DNA of 64,000 nucleotides, taken from Pseudoflavitalea sp. G-6-1-2 (GTDB taxonomy: Bacteria; Bacteroidota; Bacteroidia; Chitinophagales; Chitinophagaceae). Where the stretch lies: NCBI RefSeq assembly GCF_012927185.1, contig NZ_JABBGB010000001.1, positions 744,001-808,000 of the forward strand, given 5' to 3'. Under the pieces are notes generated by a model. That model did not search any database. It worked only from the letters and a program-made list of their open reading frames with translations, and was not told the origin of the DNA. Positions 1 through 7,186 of this stretch are shown one piece after another; the first letter of the stretch is position 1; every line of letters begins with the position of its first letter. Made by a program: the position numbers and the translations under genes.

Positions 1-85
1 CATCATCGCCTTTGTCTTTGCTGCTGCATTGCGCAAATGCGGTAATGGTGAGTAATCCAACAATGGCAATAAACAGTTTTTTCAT
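1..85 (-). CDS. N-terminus of a small secreted protein (partial)
   Basis: Only the first 28 residues are in the window; the gene runs off the left edge. Reading back from the ATG at 85 gives a Lys-Lys start, a hydrophobic stretch (FIAIVGLLTITAFA) and then QCSSKDKGDD, a classic signal peptide. Cleavage after AFA by signal peptidase I is the simplest reading; the Cys right behind it could make it a lipoprotein, but the residues before it are not a good lipobox. Function cannot be told from this fragment. Confidence 0.6.
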   Translation of the reverse strand, partial: MKKLFIAIVGLLTITAFAQCSSKDKGDD

Positions 86-167
86 ATCAGAAGATTAGGT
101 TTTTCAATAACGGTCAGGCAACTAAAATAATATTTATTACAACGCCTTAAAACAAATATTTATGATC

Positions 168-638
168 TTATGGCGTATATACCTGAACATTACGGCTGAA
201 CGACTCTTCGAGTGAGATGAAGGTCTCGGTTCTTTCAATACCCTTGATCTTCTGCAATTCATCGTGCAACACTGATCTCAGCTGATTGATGTCTTTACAG
301 ATGATCTCTGCAAACATGCTGTAGTTACCGGTTGTATAATTGAGCCGGATGATCTCCGGGATCTTCTGCAATTCTTTGGCAACGAAATCGTAGAGGGAGC
401 TTTTTTCGAGATAGATGCCGATGAAGGCGATCACATCGTAGCCAAGCGCCTTCATGTCCACATTTAATTTTGTACCTTTAACTATACCTGCTTCCTGCAA
501 TTTCTTAATGCGGACGTGAATCGTACCTCCGGATACAAATAGTTTCTTACCCAGATCAGCATACGAAATTTCAGCATTATCGATCATTTCATGAATGATC
601 TGAAGATCCAGTTTGTCAAGATTCAATTTAGCTCCCAT
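168..638 (-). CDS. Lrp/AsnC family transcriptional regulator
   Basis: A 156-residue protein with the family's usual length and layout. Residues about 8-55 form the winged helix-turn-helix (LDLQIIHEMI, then SYADLGKKLFVSGGTIHVRIKKLQEAGIV as pattern, split here by its parts: SYADLGKKL and RIKKLQEAGIV). Residues about 70-145 form the RAM effector and oligomerisation domain (DVIAFIGIYL and EIIRLNYTTGNYSMFAEIIC). Family members sense amino acids or related small molecules and form dimers to octamers. It stands alone, and the AT-rich stretch of about 150 bp upstream separates it from the divergent tRNA-like gene. The ligand and targets cannot be read from the sequence. The start with MGAKLNLDKLD matches the usual position just before the first helix. 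Confidence 0.93.
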   Translation of the reverse strand: MGAKLNLDKLDLQIIHEMIDNAEISYADLGKKLFVSGGTIHVRIKKLQEAGIVKGTKLNVDMKALGYDVIAFIGIYLEKSSLYDFVAKELQKIPEIIRLNYTTGNYSMFAEIICKDINQLRSVLHDELQKIKGIERTETFISLEESFSRNVQVYTP

Positions 639-747
639 TTTGCAATCAGATTTTTCGATTTATCAAACCAACAGTGCAAATATTTGTATAATATCTAAAT
701 ATTCCAAATTTGTATTGAATTATTTTCAAGTAATTGCCCATTTTCTT

Positions 748-755
748 TAAATTTG
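748..755 (+). promoter_or_regulatory. Bacteroidota -7 promoter element for the tRNA-like gene
   Basis: TAAATTTG matches the TAnnTTTG -7 consensus of the Bacteroidota housekeeping sigma factor exactly. Transcription would start near 761, about 28 nt before the tRNA-like gene. No well-spaced upstream TTG element was found (nearest at 734-736 and 715-717 are off-spacing), so the call rests on the -7 box and position. Confidence 0.55.
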
Positions 756-788
756 CATTGTAATCGTTCTTAACAAGTCAGCAAATAC

Positions 789-957
789 TGTGGAGTGATG
801 GAATTTTGGCAGACATGCCCTCTTGTCTCGAGGGTGGGGGTCACAGGATAAACTAAGTGTAATGCCGGACTGGTTCACGCCGGCCCGACTGGGGTTGACC
901 ACCGCAGGTTGCGCTTATGCTAACTGCCCCGTGGAGGTTCGAGTCCTCCCTCTACAG
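789..957 (+). tRNA. tRNA-like gene, class II (Leu-type) body with an oversized variable region
   Basis: The ends fold as a tRNA. Acceptor stem TGTGGAG (789-795) pairs with CTCTACA (950-956, one G-U), with G957 as discriminator and no encoded CCA. The D arm is ATG (798-800) / CAT (814-816) around a Leu-like loop GAATTTTGGCAGA. The anticodon stem is CCCTC (818-822) / GAGGG (830-834) with the 7-nt loop TTGTCTC. The T arm is GGAGG (933-937) / CCTCC (945-949) around TTCGAGT. The odd parts: loop position 34-36 reads GTC (an Asp anticodon) inside a Leu-type body, and 98 nt (835-932) lie where a class II variable arm of roughly 15-20 nt belongs. That insert closes with GGGG (837-840) / CCCC (927-930) and can hold further helices: 839-843/896-900 as an alternative, 864-868/880-884 and 904-907/924-927. 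It has its own -7 box and terminator. Whether it is a working tRNA, an intron-bearing tRNA or a tRNA-derived RNA is open. Confidence 0.6.
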
Positions 958-962
958 CAACA

Positions 963-992
963 GCCCGAAAGTAATCGCTTTCGGGCTTTTTT
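963..992 (+). terminator. Intrinsic terminator after the tRNA-like gene
   Basis: GCCCGAAAG (963-971) pairs perfectly with CTTTCGGGC (978-986) across a 6-nt loop and is followed by six T (987-992). It sits 5 nt after the tRNA-like 3' end. Confidence 0.92.
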
Positions 993-1182
993 ATGTCTGC
1001 ATTTTCAGGTGACTTTACTCAATTTCAATTCCGCAAGAGTCCTATCGCACAGCAACAAAGATGCCGGGAGCCTCATTTTTTACAACAATAATAGCTGGAT
1101 TGCATTTACCTGCAGACCCCGCACCTGCTGGTTCCGCAAGGGTTTTTCACCGGGGAAAATGTTTGCTTTACATTTGCGGGCA

Positions 1183-1896
1183 ATGGGACAGAAAAAATTA
1201 AAGCGATTTGCAGAGCTGCTCACTTTTCCGAATGTGTTGCAGAACCCTGAAGGGATGGCCGGAAACTGGCATCAGTTCTTCAAGAATCAACATCCTGTAA
1301 CACTGGAACTGGCCTGTGGTAAAGGTGAATACGCATTGGGGCTGGGACGAATTCATCCTCAAAGAAATTTTATCGGTGTGGACCTCAAAGGCAATCGTCT
1401 CTGGGTAGGCGCAAAGAAAGCACTGAACGAAGGACTCACCAATGTGGGATTCCTGCGCACACAGATCGACCGGATTGCAGAACATTTCGGAACTGCTGAA
1501 ATCAGCGAGATCTGGATCACATTCCCCGATCCGCAGCTCCGTACCTCCAGAGCAAAAAAACGCCTCACCCATCCCAAGTTTCTTAGACTGTATCAAAACA
1601 TTCTAAGTCCCGGAGGTGTAATTCACCTGAAAACAGATTCGCCTTCTCTATACAGATTCACCAAGTGGGTTATCGATCTTCATAAACTGGAAGTGCTCGA
1701 AGACAAAGACGATGTGTATGCCGAGGAAGAAGTAGACCAGGAACTTCAGATCAAAACCCATTATGAAAGCCTGGATATTGCAGGCAGCAACCGGGTGCAT
1801 TATCTGAGCTTCCGCTTGCCTGCCACTCCGCTGGAGGACAAGGATGATGTACTAAAAGAAATGCTCTGTGAAGAAGAGTCTGATAGAAGGCGTTGA
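1183..1896 (+). CDS. trmB: tRNA (guanine-N7-)-methyltransferase
   Basis: A 237-residue SAM-dependent enzyme that makes m7G46 in the variable loop of tRNAs. The Rossmann motif LELACGKGEYALGLG and NFIGVDLKG bind SAM; WITFPDPQ and KKRLTHPKFL are the TrmB signatures around the tRNA-binding site; IHLKTDS follows in strand 5 to 6. The open frame extends back to 823, but that extension crosses the tRNA-like gene and its terminator. The ATG at 1183 gives MGQKKLKRFAE, which is where family members begin, so I use it. The stop overlaps the next gene by 29 bp, which suggests coupled translation. An RNA-modifying enzyme beside a tRNA-like gene is suggestive but may be chance. Confidence 0.95.
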   Translation: MGQKKLKRFAELLTFPNVLQNPEGMAGNWHQFFKNQHPVTLELACGKGEYALGLGRIHPQRNFIGVDLKGNRLWVGAKKALNEGLTNVGFLRTQIDRIAEHFGTAEISEIWITFPDPQLRTSRAKKRLTHPKFLRLYQNILSPGGVIHLKTDSPSLYRFTKWVIDLHKLEVLEDKDDVYAEEEVDQELQIKTHYESLDIAGSNRVHYLSFRLPATPLEDKDDVLKEMLCEEESDRRR

Positions 1897-2068
1897 TTTT
1901 TATTACAACGAACAGGGTTATGTTGTACTGACAGAGAAGTTCCATCTGGAGCGCGGTCGTTGTTGCGGCAATGGATGTAAACACTGCCCTTACAACTACA
2001 TCAACGTTCCGGAACCCCGCCGAACCGAGTTACTGCAAAAACGTAACGATAATGGCCAAACGAATTAA
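1868..2068 (+). CDS. Small Cys-rich DUF5522-type protein
   Basis: A 66-residue protein with LIEGVDFYYNEQGYVVLTEKFH followed in parts by RGRCCGNGCKHCPYNY. The CC-x3-C-x2-C-P-Y cluster in a very short protein is the hallmark of DUF5522 and suggests metal binding (inference). It overlaps trmB by 29 bp and the downstream alkyltransferase-like gene by 17 bp, all in one direction, so the three are very probably one transcript. Function of the family is unknown to me. Confidence 0.8.
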   Translation: MKKSLIEGVDFYYNEQGYVVLTEKFHLERGRCCGNGCKHCPYNYINVPEPRRTELLQKRNDNGQTN

Positions 2069-2873
2069 TTCAGTTAGTTCCGGTAAATCCGGTAAAGAAG
2101 CAAAGCCTGCTCTACAGAAAAAAACTGCTGCAGCAAAGAGCCCATCAGCTGCTGACAGAAAAGCTGCTGCCATTTCAAAAGGCAGCACACAGGATAGCAA
2201 AAAGGGTAGCGCCAAAGGCATTGGTATTGCCGGCAAAGCAGAGCAATCTGCAGGGAAATCCAAAGGCGGAACAGCTACAGCCAGCAAGTCTGCAAAATCA
2301 GCCGCATCAACCAAACAAGCCACCCGCGCGGATAAGGGAGGCATCGGTACTTCAGCTGCAACTTCAGATAAAGCAGGGGCTTCTGCGAAAAAAAATCAGG
2401 CCACCAGCAGGAAGACTGTTGCAAAGCCTGCAGTGAAAAGTATTCGTTCAGAGAGAACCGGAGTTGAAAACAACGCTGCATCCCGCAAAAAGAAATCACC
2501 TGCACCTACAGAGAAACTTCGCTCTGTTACTCCTTCCGGGAAAAACGACCAGACATTTTTTGAACTGGTGTTTGAGGTAGCCAGACAAATACCCAAAGGG
2601 CGAGTTACTTCCTACGGAGCCATTGCCGCAAGCCTGGGTGCCAGATCTTCCTCAAGACTGGTCGGTTGGGCAATGAACTTAGCCGGTGGTGCTAAGCCAA
2701 AGGTTCCTGCACACCGCGTAGTGAACCGCAATGGCATGCTCAGTGGAAAGCATCATTTTGCTACATCTACACAAATGCAGGAGCTGCTCGAAAAAGAAGG
2801 CGTGAAAGTAAAAAATGATAAAGTCACCGACTTCAACAAACTCTTCTGGGACCCCATGGATATGGGAGAATAA
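2052..2873 (+). CDS. Alkyltransferase-like (ATL) protein with long Lys/Ala/Ser-rich N-terminal tail
   Basis: 273 residues from the ATG at 2052. Residues 1 to about 167 are low-complexity and strongly basic (Lys, Ala, Ser, Thr, like a histone H1 tail). From TFFELVFEVARQIPKGRV on, about 106 residues match the DNA-binding domain of O6-alkylguanine-DNA alkyltransferase: VTSYGAIAA, the Arg finger region SSSRLVGWAM, and PAHRVVNRNG. The reactive Cys of the PCHR motif is Ala here (A220). That makes it an ATL protein, which in other bacteria binds O6-alkylguanine without repairing it and hands it to nucleotide excision repair. The tail probably binds DNA non-specifically (inference). The open frame continues 27 codons upstream but that part lies over the preceding gene. 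Confidence 0.88.
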   Translation: MAKRINSVSSGKSGKEAKPALQKKTAAAKSPSAADRKAAAISKGSTQDSKKGSAKGIGIAGKAEQSAGKSKGGTATASKSAKSAASTKQATRADKGGIGTSAATSDKAGASAKKNQATSRKTVAKPAVKSIRSERTGVENNAASRKKKSPAPTEKLRSVTPSGKNDQTFFELVFEVARQIPKGRVTSYGAIAASLGARSSSRLVGWAMNLAGGAKPKVPAHRVVNRNGMLSGKHHFATSTQMQELLEKEGVKVKNDKVTDFNKLFWDPMDMGE

Positions 2874-2895
2874 ACCGCTAAAGCAATTATCCGTT

Positions 2896-3714
2896 CTACC
2901 AGTTGATATCGTAACCGATGGTTCCGATGAGCTCGAAGTAGCCAAATGAATGGCTGGCTTTGCCACCATCAACAGTAAGCGCATTGGTATAATTTGCCCA
3001 ACCTGTTTTGGCAGTAGCCTCTACGAAGAACTTTCTGAAGATATAGTATTTCGCACCACCTTCAACGCTGGCCATATAGCCGGCGAGGTGGAATTTGTTA
3101 TCCAGTCTCTTGCCGGAAATCATTACATCCGTTTTAGGGATCATGAAACCAGCTCCGAGTTTGATCATCGGTACAAAGTAGCCGGCCTTTCTGTTGGTTC
3201 TGTTCATTGGCCAGAACTGCACGTAGTTGATATGATAGAAGTTTGCGCCGTTGGTATGTTCAAAACGGAAGAGACCGTCGTGGCCAACTGTGGTATCCTG
3301 ATCGAAGGCTTTATCGCCAATGGTTCCTTTTATGCGCAGACGCTGGTTGTCTTTAACGATATACTTGGTGTGATCGAAATTCAGTTCAATGGCTTTGGTC
3401 TTTTCTTTATTCAGATAAAAACCAACCCGGTAGTTGTATTGCGGAATGCTGATCTGAAGCGGTTTCTTGAGAATCGCATCCAGGTCGTTCTGATCTACTC
3501 CCTTTGCATTATAGGCTTTGAAATCGTGAGGAACGCCGTTAACAGCGCCTTTAAAGTGAAGTGTGCTATTGGTATACCATTCAGTATTGTATCCCCACTG
3601 AAGATACATGCCATGCAGGCGGAACTGTGCCATTGCTCCTGAACCGAACATGAATAAAACGATCAGCAATACAGATAATCTCTTCACTGTTTTAACTCCA
3701 ATTCTATTGTTCAT
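2896..3714 (-). CDS. Predicted outer-membrane beta-barrel protein, unknown function
   Basis: 272 residues from the ATG at 3714, which places MNNRIGVKTVKRLSVLLIVL and GSGAMAQ as a signal peptide cleaved before Q. The mature part alternates aromatic and polar residues in short strands (LHGMYLQWGYNTEWY, YRVGFYLN, GYFVPMIKLGAGFMIP, AGYMASVEGGAKYYI) and ends in FGYFELIGTIGYDINW, typical of a barrel. An in-frame ATG at 3741 is an alternative start; the open frame reaches 3837. It converges with the ATL gene with only 22 bp between. I do not recognise a named family. Confidence 0.75.
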   Translation of the reverse strand: MNNRIGVKTVKRLSVLLIVLFMFGSGAMAQFRLHGMYLQWGYNTEWYTNSTLHFKGAVNGVPHDFKAYNAKGVDQNDLDAILKKPLQISIPQYNYRVGFYLNKEKTKAIELNFDHTKYIVKDNQRLRIKGTIGDKAFDQDTTVGHDGLFRFEHTNGANFYHINYVQFWPMNRTNRKAGYFVPMIKLGAGFMIPKTDVMISGKRLDNKFHLAGYMASVEGGAKYYIFRKFFVEATAKTGWANYTNALTVDGGKASHSFGYFELIGTIGYDINW

Positions 3715-3942
3715 TGTACTGAACTGTGATTTGTTTTGCATGGGCAATGGTTTAGCGGTTGTATCGGGGTACACAAAGCCGCCGCAAATTACGACGATAA
3801 TTTTTCTTATCCGCCCTATTAACGATTCACTAACCATTTTTTTGCTACAAATCAGGGCCTAACCTACTTGAACAATGGCTGATCATGAAAAGATCGCTCT
3901 TGATTTCGCATATAGTCCCCGGATATATGCGTACATATGTTA

Positions 3943-4368
3943 TTAATTGTGATTCATGCAAGCCTCTCTGAATGTCCATTTCAGCTCCTCATCGCCATTT
4001 TCCAGATAGTTCAGCACCATCGCGTATTGCACATCGTAGGGAATGTTCAGGGCAATCAGCTTGTTTGAGCTGCTGGCTTCCCAGGCGCAACCCATCTGCT
4101 CCAGCTCCTTCATGGACGGGATGATATCTTCTTCTTCACGAAATACCATTTGTACCGTGCTGTGGCCCGATGGTTCTATCAGTTGTTCAAAATGAAGAAC
4201 TCCATTTATCTCCTTCACCGACACAATATCTCCATAAGCGATACCCGGAGTGAAAAAGGGAATGTTTTCTATTCTGAAACAAGTGCCGTTTTGCGATGCC
4301 CAGAGGTTTTCGATGTGACGATCTCCATTGATATCGCTAAATGTAAAAACGATTTTGCTATTGCTCAT
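3943..4368 (-). CDS. DUF4265 domain protein
   Basis: 141 residues from the ATG at 4368 (the open frame continues to 4458). HIENLWASQNGTCFRIENIPFF followed by GIAYGDIVSVKE is the DUF4265 pattern: a short beta-rich protein of unknown role. The second half (FREEEDIIPSMKELEQMGCAWE, parts) resembles the family's alpha/beta tail. Soluble, no signal peptide. It stands alone between two outer-membrane protein genes. Confidence 0.75.
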   Translation of the reverse strand: MSNSKIVFTFSDINGDRHIENLWASQNGTCFRIENIPFFTPGIAYGDIVSVKEINGVLHFEQLIEPSGHSTVQMVFREEEDIIPSMKELEQMGCAWEASSSNKLIALNIPYDVQYAMVLNYLENGDEELKWTFREACMNHN

Positions 4369-4511
4369 GGCAACTATTTTAGGGTGATAAATGCTAAGGC
4401 AATACGGCTCCATTCCGAAACCAATCAGGTTTCCGGAGTATAGGCATGGGGGTAACATCAGCAGGCATGGCTACCGCTGTGATCAGCACTGTACATTCAT
4501 CCTGCGACTGA

Positions 4512-5954
4512 TCAGAAATTGTATCCTACTCTGAATTTGACAGGCTGGGCTTGAGGAACCTGTTGATAGCTCAGGAAGTCCCAGAATAACTGAAGCCTGG
4601 TTTTCTTGAAGAGTTTGCTTTTGAGTGACACTACTTTACTGATACCAATCAGTCCACTCTTCTGCCATGTATCGAGGTCTTTGATTTGTGATACAGAACT
4701 GAAAGGTTGCTGATAATTGTATTCGAATCCGCCGGAGGCGAAGAAGCTTCCTTTGATTTTATAATCTGCGAATGAACGGAAGCCGATACCCTGACTGGAT
4801 ACATTGATGTTCCGGATATCTTTTCCCCATCCAACTTTGTAGCTGGCTCCAACTCCCACTATGCTTTTATCGTTCAGGCGGTACCCTACAGATAAGCCCA
4901 GATCGGTGGTTGTAGGAAAGTAGTTATTGGATCGCTGGCTCTGCAGATTAGTGCCATATTCGAGCCTTTGGAGAAATGATTTCGTTTTCTGTCCGTTTGG
5001 TTTGAAGTCGGGCATTTCTCCATCACTACCCGACATGCCTCCGAGATTATTGAGTTTGTCTTTCAGCTTGCCCAGTTCAGCTTGTGCTGCCTGAACATTC
5101 TGCTGCAATGCAGCGGCGGCATTGGGGCCACCGGAAGAGATCCTGTCCTGTATCAGTGATTGTACGCTGGAACGTGTTTGCAGACCTGCAAGGCTTTCTG
5201 CAGAACCATAGTTATCGGGCAAGCGGAATAAACTGGCGAGCTCAGAATTGTTTTTGAAGAACTCCTGAAATGCGGGCAGCTTTTTGATCATCTCCACTGC
5301 TTTCTGCTGCAGCTTGTCAGGATCTTCGAGCATGGCTTTATATTCATTGATCTGTTCGCCGTAGTAGTAAGCCTGCTGATTGTATTTCTTAAATTCTTTC
5401 ATCAGCCCCAGTTTGTCCAGCTGCTCTTTCAGTTGCTGCCTGCGTTCTTTCAGGTAATTTCTTACCTCGGCGGCGTTGTTGAGTTTTCCTTCCAGCCCGT
5501 TAACACTGCCCAGGGCATCTTTCACTTTAGTTGTGACGCCTGCTGCATTCGGCAGTATGTTTTTGCCGGCATCGAGAAACTTCAGGGAGGTCTTCAGGGT
5601 GTCGAGGTTGGGAAGATATTGGGCGGATCTGCCTGCTAGTTTTGTGGGATTATTCAGTTTATCCTGCAACTGCTGGTATCGCTGTTCAACATTCCCGAAC
5701 AGCTGTTCAGCTTTCAGCGAATCTTTACGGGCCAGTTTCCTTTTCATTTTCTGCTCCTGCTTTTCGAGCCTTTTCAAAGCTTTTTCTGAACTGGCCATCA
5801 GCTTTTCTTCGAGCTCTGTAGATTTTTTTTTGATCTTATCCATAAAGCGGGAAGGAAAGCCAAGGATTTTACCGGACACACTGGTCTCATCCTGTGCCAT
5901 TGCAGGCAGGCATAACATTAAGCAGATAGCCCAAAGCATATAACGAAATCGCAT
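4512..5954 (-). CDS. Secreted coiled-coil protein with C-terminal beta-barrel-like domain
   Basis: 480 residues from the ATG at 5954 (an ATG at 5966 adds four). Signal peptide RYMLWAICLMLCLPAMAQ. Residues about 30-310 are Lys/Glu/Gln/Leu-rich and predicted coiled coil (KKKSTELEEKLMASSEKALK, LNNAAEVRNYLKERRQQLKE). The last 150 residues switch to short amphipathic strands (LGLSVGYRLNDKSIVGVGAS, GFRSFADYKIKGSFFASGGF) and end in VGYNF with a terminal Phe, as outer-membrane barrels do. The arrangement suggests a barrel anchor with a long periplasmic or external coiled coil. I do not recognise the family. Confidence 0.75.
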   Translation of the reverse strand: MRFRYMLWAICLMLCLPAMAQDETSVSGKILGFPSRFMDKIKKKSTELEEKLMASSEKALKRLEKQEQKMKRKLARKDSLKAEQLFGNVEQRYQQLQDKLNNPTKLAGRSAQYLPNLDTLKTSLKFLDAGKNILPNAAGVTTKVKDALGSVNGLEGKLNNAAEVRNYLKERRQQLKEQLDKLGLMKEFKKYNQQAYYYGEQINEYKAMLEDPDKLQQKAVEMIKKLPAFQEFFKNNSELASLFRLPDNYGSAESLAGLQTRSSVQSLIQDRISSGGPNAAAALQQNVQAAQAELGKLKDKLNNLGGMSGSDGEMPDFKPNGQKTKSFLQRLEYGTNLQSQRSNNYFPTTTDLGLSVGYRLNDKSIVGVGASYKVGWGKDIRNINVSSQGIGFRSFADYKIKGSFFASGGFEYNYQQPFSSVSQIKDLDTWQKSGLIGISKVVSLKSKLFKKTRLQLFWDFLSYQQVPQAQPVKFRVGYNF

Positions 5955-6077
5955 AAGACAGGTCATGAATAAAAGTTATTAAGCCGTTTAGGGGCGAGGT
6001 CTAAACGAATGACGAACAAAAAGTAATTCTTGTCAAAACTATGGTGGGCTGAGTAAGTAGCAGCGGGAAAAACAACC

Positions 6078-6097
6078 GGAAAAATCGTTTTTTTTCC
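6078..6097 (-). terminator. Possible A/T-stem terminator after the oxidase-assembly genes
   Basis: Read on the minus strand, GGAAAAA pairs with TTTTTCC around a short loop and is followed by GGTTGTTTTT. It sits 28-47 bp after the membrane-protein gene that ends at 6125. The stem is almost all A-T, so the call is weak. Confidence 0.35.
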
Positions 6098-6124
6098 CCT
6101 GTAAATATGCGGAAAAAAATGTAG

Positions 6125-6583
6125 TTAATCAAGAGATCCTGCACTGAGCCGAAGCAATACTGCAATATTATCTTTTCTCGGCATAAAGGCCAGTAATATC
6201 AGTAAATGTACAAAAGCCAGGGCAACAAATGAATAGTCGCCGGTTATGGCAAAAAATACAGCTGCCGCCAGTCCGGGAGAAAAGATCATTACCCACCAGA
6301 GCAGACAGGCACTGTGGTACATCCCCAACCGAAGCGCTTCACTCCCGTCGCTGTTGCGGGCCTGCATCAGCTTCTTTTTGAAGAGATTGAAACCGAGCAC
6401 CAATCCGGCGATAGTATCCACTACTGCCACTACCTGCAATATCCGGTTCAACTCTGCATTACTGCTTACAGCCCCGGCCATACTCACATATGCGATGCCG
6501 CCTGCAAGCACGAAAAACAATAACAGCAGAAGAATAGTATGCTGTTGTTTCAGTTTTTTGAATATGGCGGAATTGTTCTCCAT
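6125..6583 (-). CDS. Four-helix membrane protein, unknown function
   Basis: 152 residues with four hydrophobic segments: about 16-37 (TILLLLLFFVLAGGIAYVSM), 48-68, 90-110 and 116-133 (FVALAFVHLLILLAF). It follows the DUF420 gene by 18 bp in the same direction, at the end of the SCO1 group, so a role near cytochrome oxidase assembly is a guess from position only. No motif that I recognise. Confidence 0.75.
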   Translation of the reverse strand: MENNSAIFKKLKQQHTILLLLLFFVLAGGIAYVSMAGAVSSNAELNRILQVVAVVDTIAGLVLGFNLFKKKLMQARNSDGSEALRLGMYHSACLLWWVMIFSPGLAAAVFFAITGDYSFVALAFVHLLILLAFMPRKDNIAVLLRLSAGSLD

Positions 6584-6601
6584 AACCGGCTGGTGTATCT
6601 G

Positions 6602-7183
6602 TTAATAATAAGGACTAATCAGGAGATATACAAGCACGCCTGTAATGGCTACATACAGCCAGATAGGCCATGTAATGCGCGCCAGTTTCCTGTGTTTCGG
6701 AAACTCGGCTGTGAGGCCGCGATATGCAGTGAAGAGAATAAAGGGCAGAATGATGCCCGCCAGGGGAATATGCGTGATCAGTATAACGTAGTAGACCATG
6801 CGAAGACTTCCGGCAAGGGATTTCTCATCGTCGCTCACAATATTATCGTGGTTGAGATCGCCGTATTTGGTATCGCCTGCAAAGAGGTGATGGCAGATAT
6901 AGGAAACCAGGAAGAGCACACTCAGCACCATGGCCGTAATCATGATCTTCTTATGCAATTGATAATTCCCTTTCTTCACCGTTACGAAACCTGCAATCAG
7001 CAGGAGGGTTACTATGAAGTTGATCACAGCATTAGCAGTTGCAAACAAGTGCGGATCAAAGCCGAGATTTACATCGAGTGTAATTCTGTTCAGCAATACC
7101 ACTGCAGCAAATACCACAAATGAAACAGTGAGAATAAGCACTCTTGCTTTCTTGTCGTTTTTCTGTAAAACCGGAGGCAGCAT
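6602..7183 (-). CDS. DUF420 family membrane protein (CtaM-like, oxidase assembly)
   Basis: 193 residues with five predicted helices; the pattern HKKIMITAMVLSVLFLVSYI, then HIPLAGIILPFILFTAYRG and FPKHRKLARITWPIWLYVAITG, gives the conserved His residues and the W-P-x-W-x-Y-V-x-x-T-G signature of DUF420. Family members sit beside heme-copper oxidase assembly genes in many bacteria; a staphylococcal relative (CtaM) is needed for aa3 oxidase activity, as far as I recall. It starts 3 bp after SCO1, so it is translated from the same message. Confidence 0.85.
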   Translation of the reverse strand: MLPPVLQKNDKKARVLILTVSFVVFAAVVLLNRITLDVNLGFDPHLFATANAVINFIVTLLLIAGFVTVKKGNYQLHKKIMITAMVLSVLFLVSYICHHLFAGDTKYGDLNHDNIVSDDEKSLAGSLRMVYYVILITHIPLAGIILPFILFTAYRGLTAEFPKHRKLARITWPIWLYVAITGVLVYLLISPYY

Positions 7184-7186
7184 ATA

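Noticed and set aside
789-957. Group I intron inside the tRNA-like gene
   Set aside because: The insert is far below group I size, I could not find the conserved P7 pairing, and the anticodon stem is already complete before the insert.
823-1182. N-terminal extension of trmB
   Set aside because: It runs across the tRNA-like gene and its terminator and lacks family similarity; the ATG at 1183 fits the family start.
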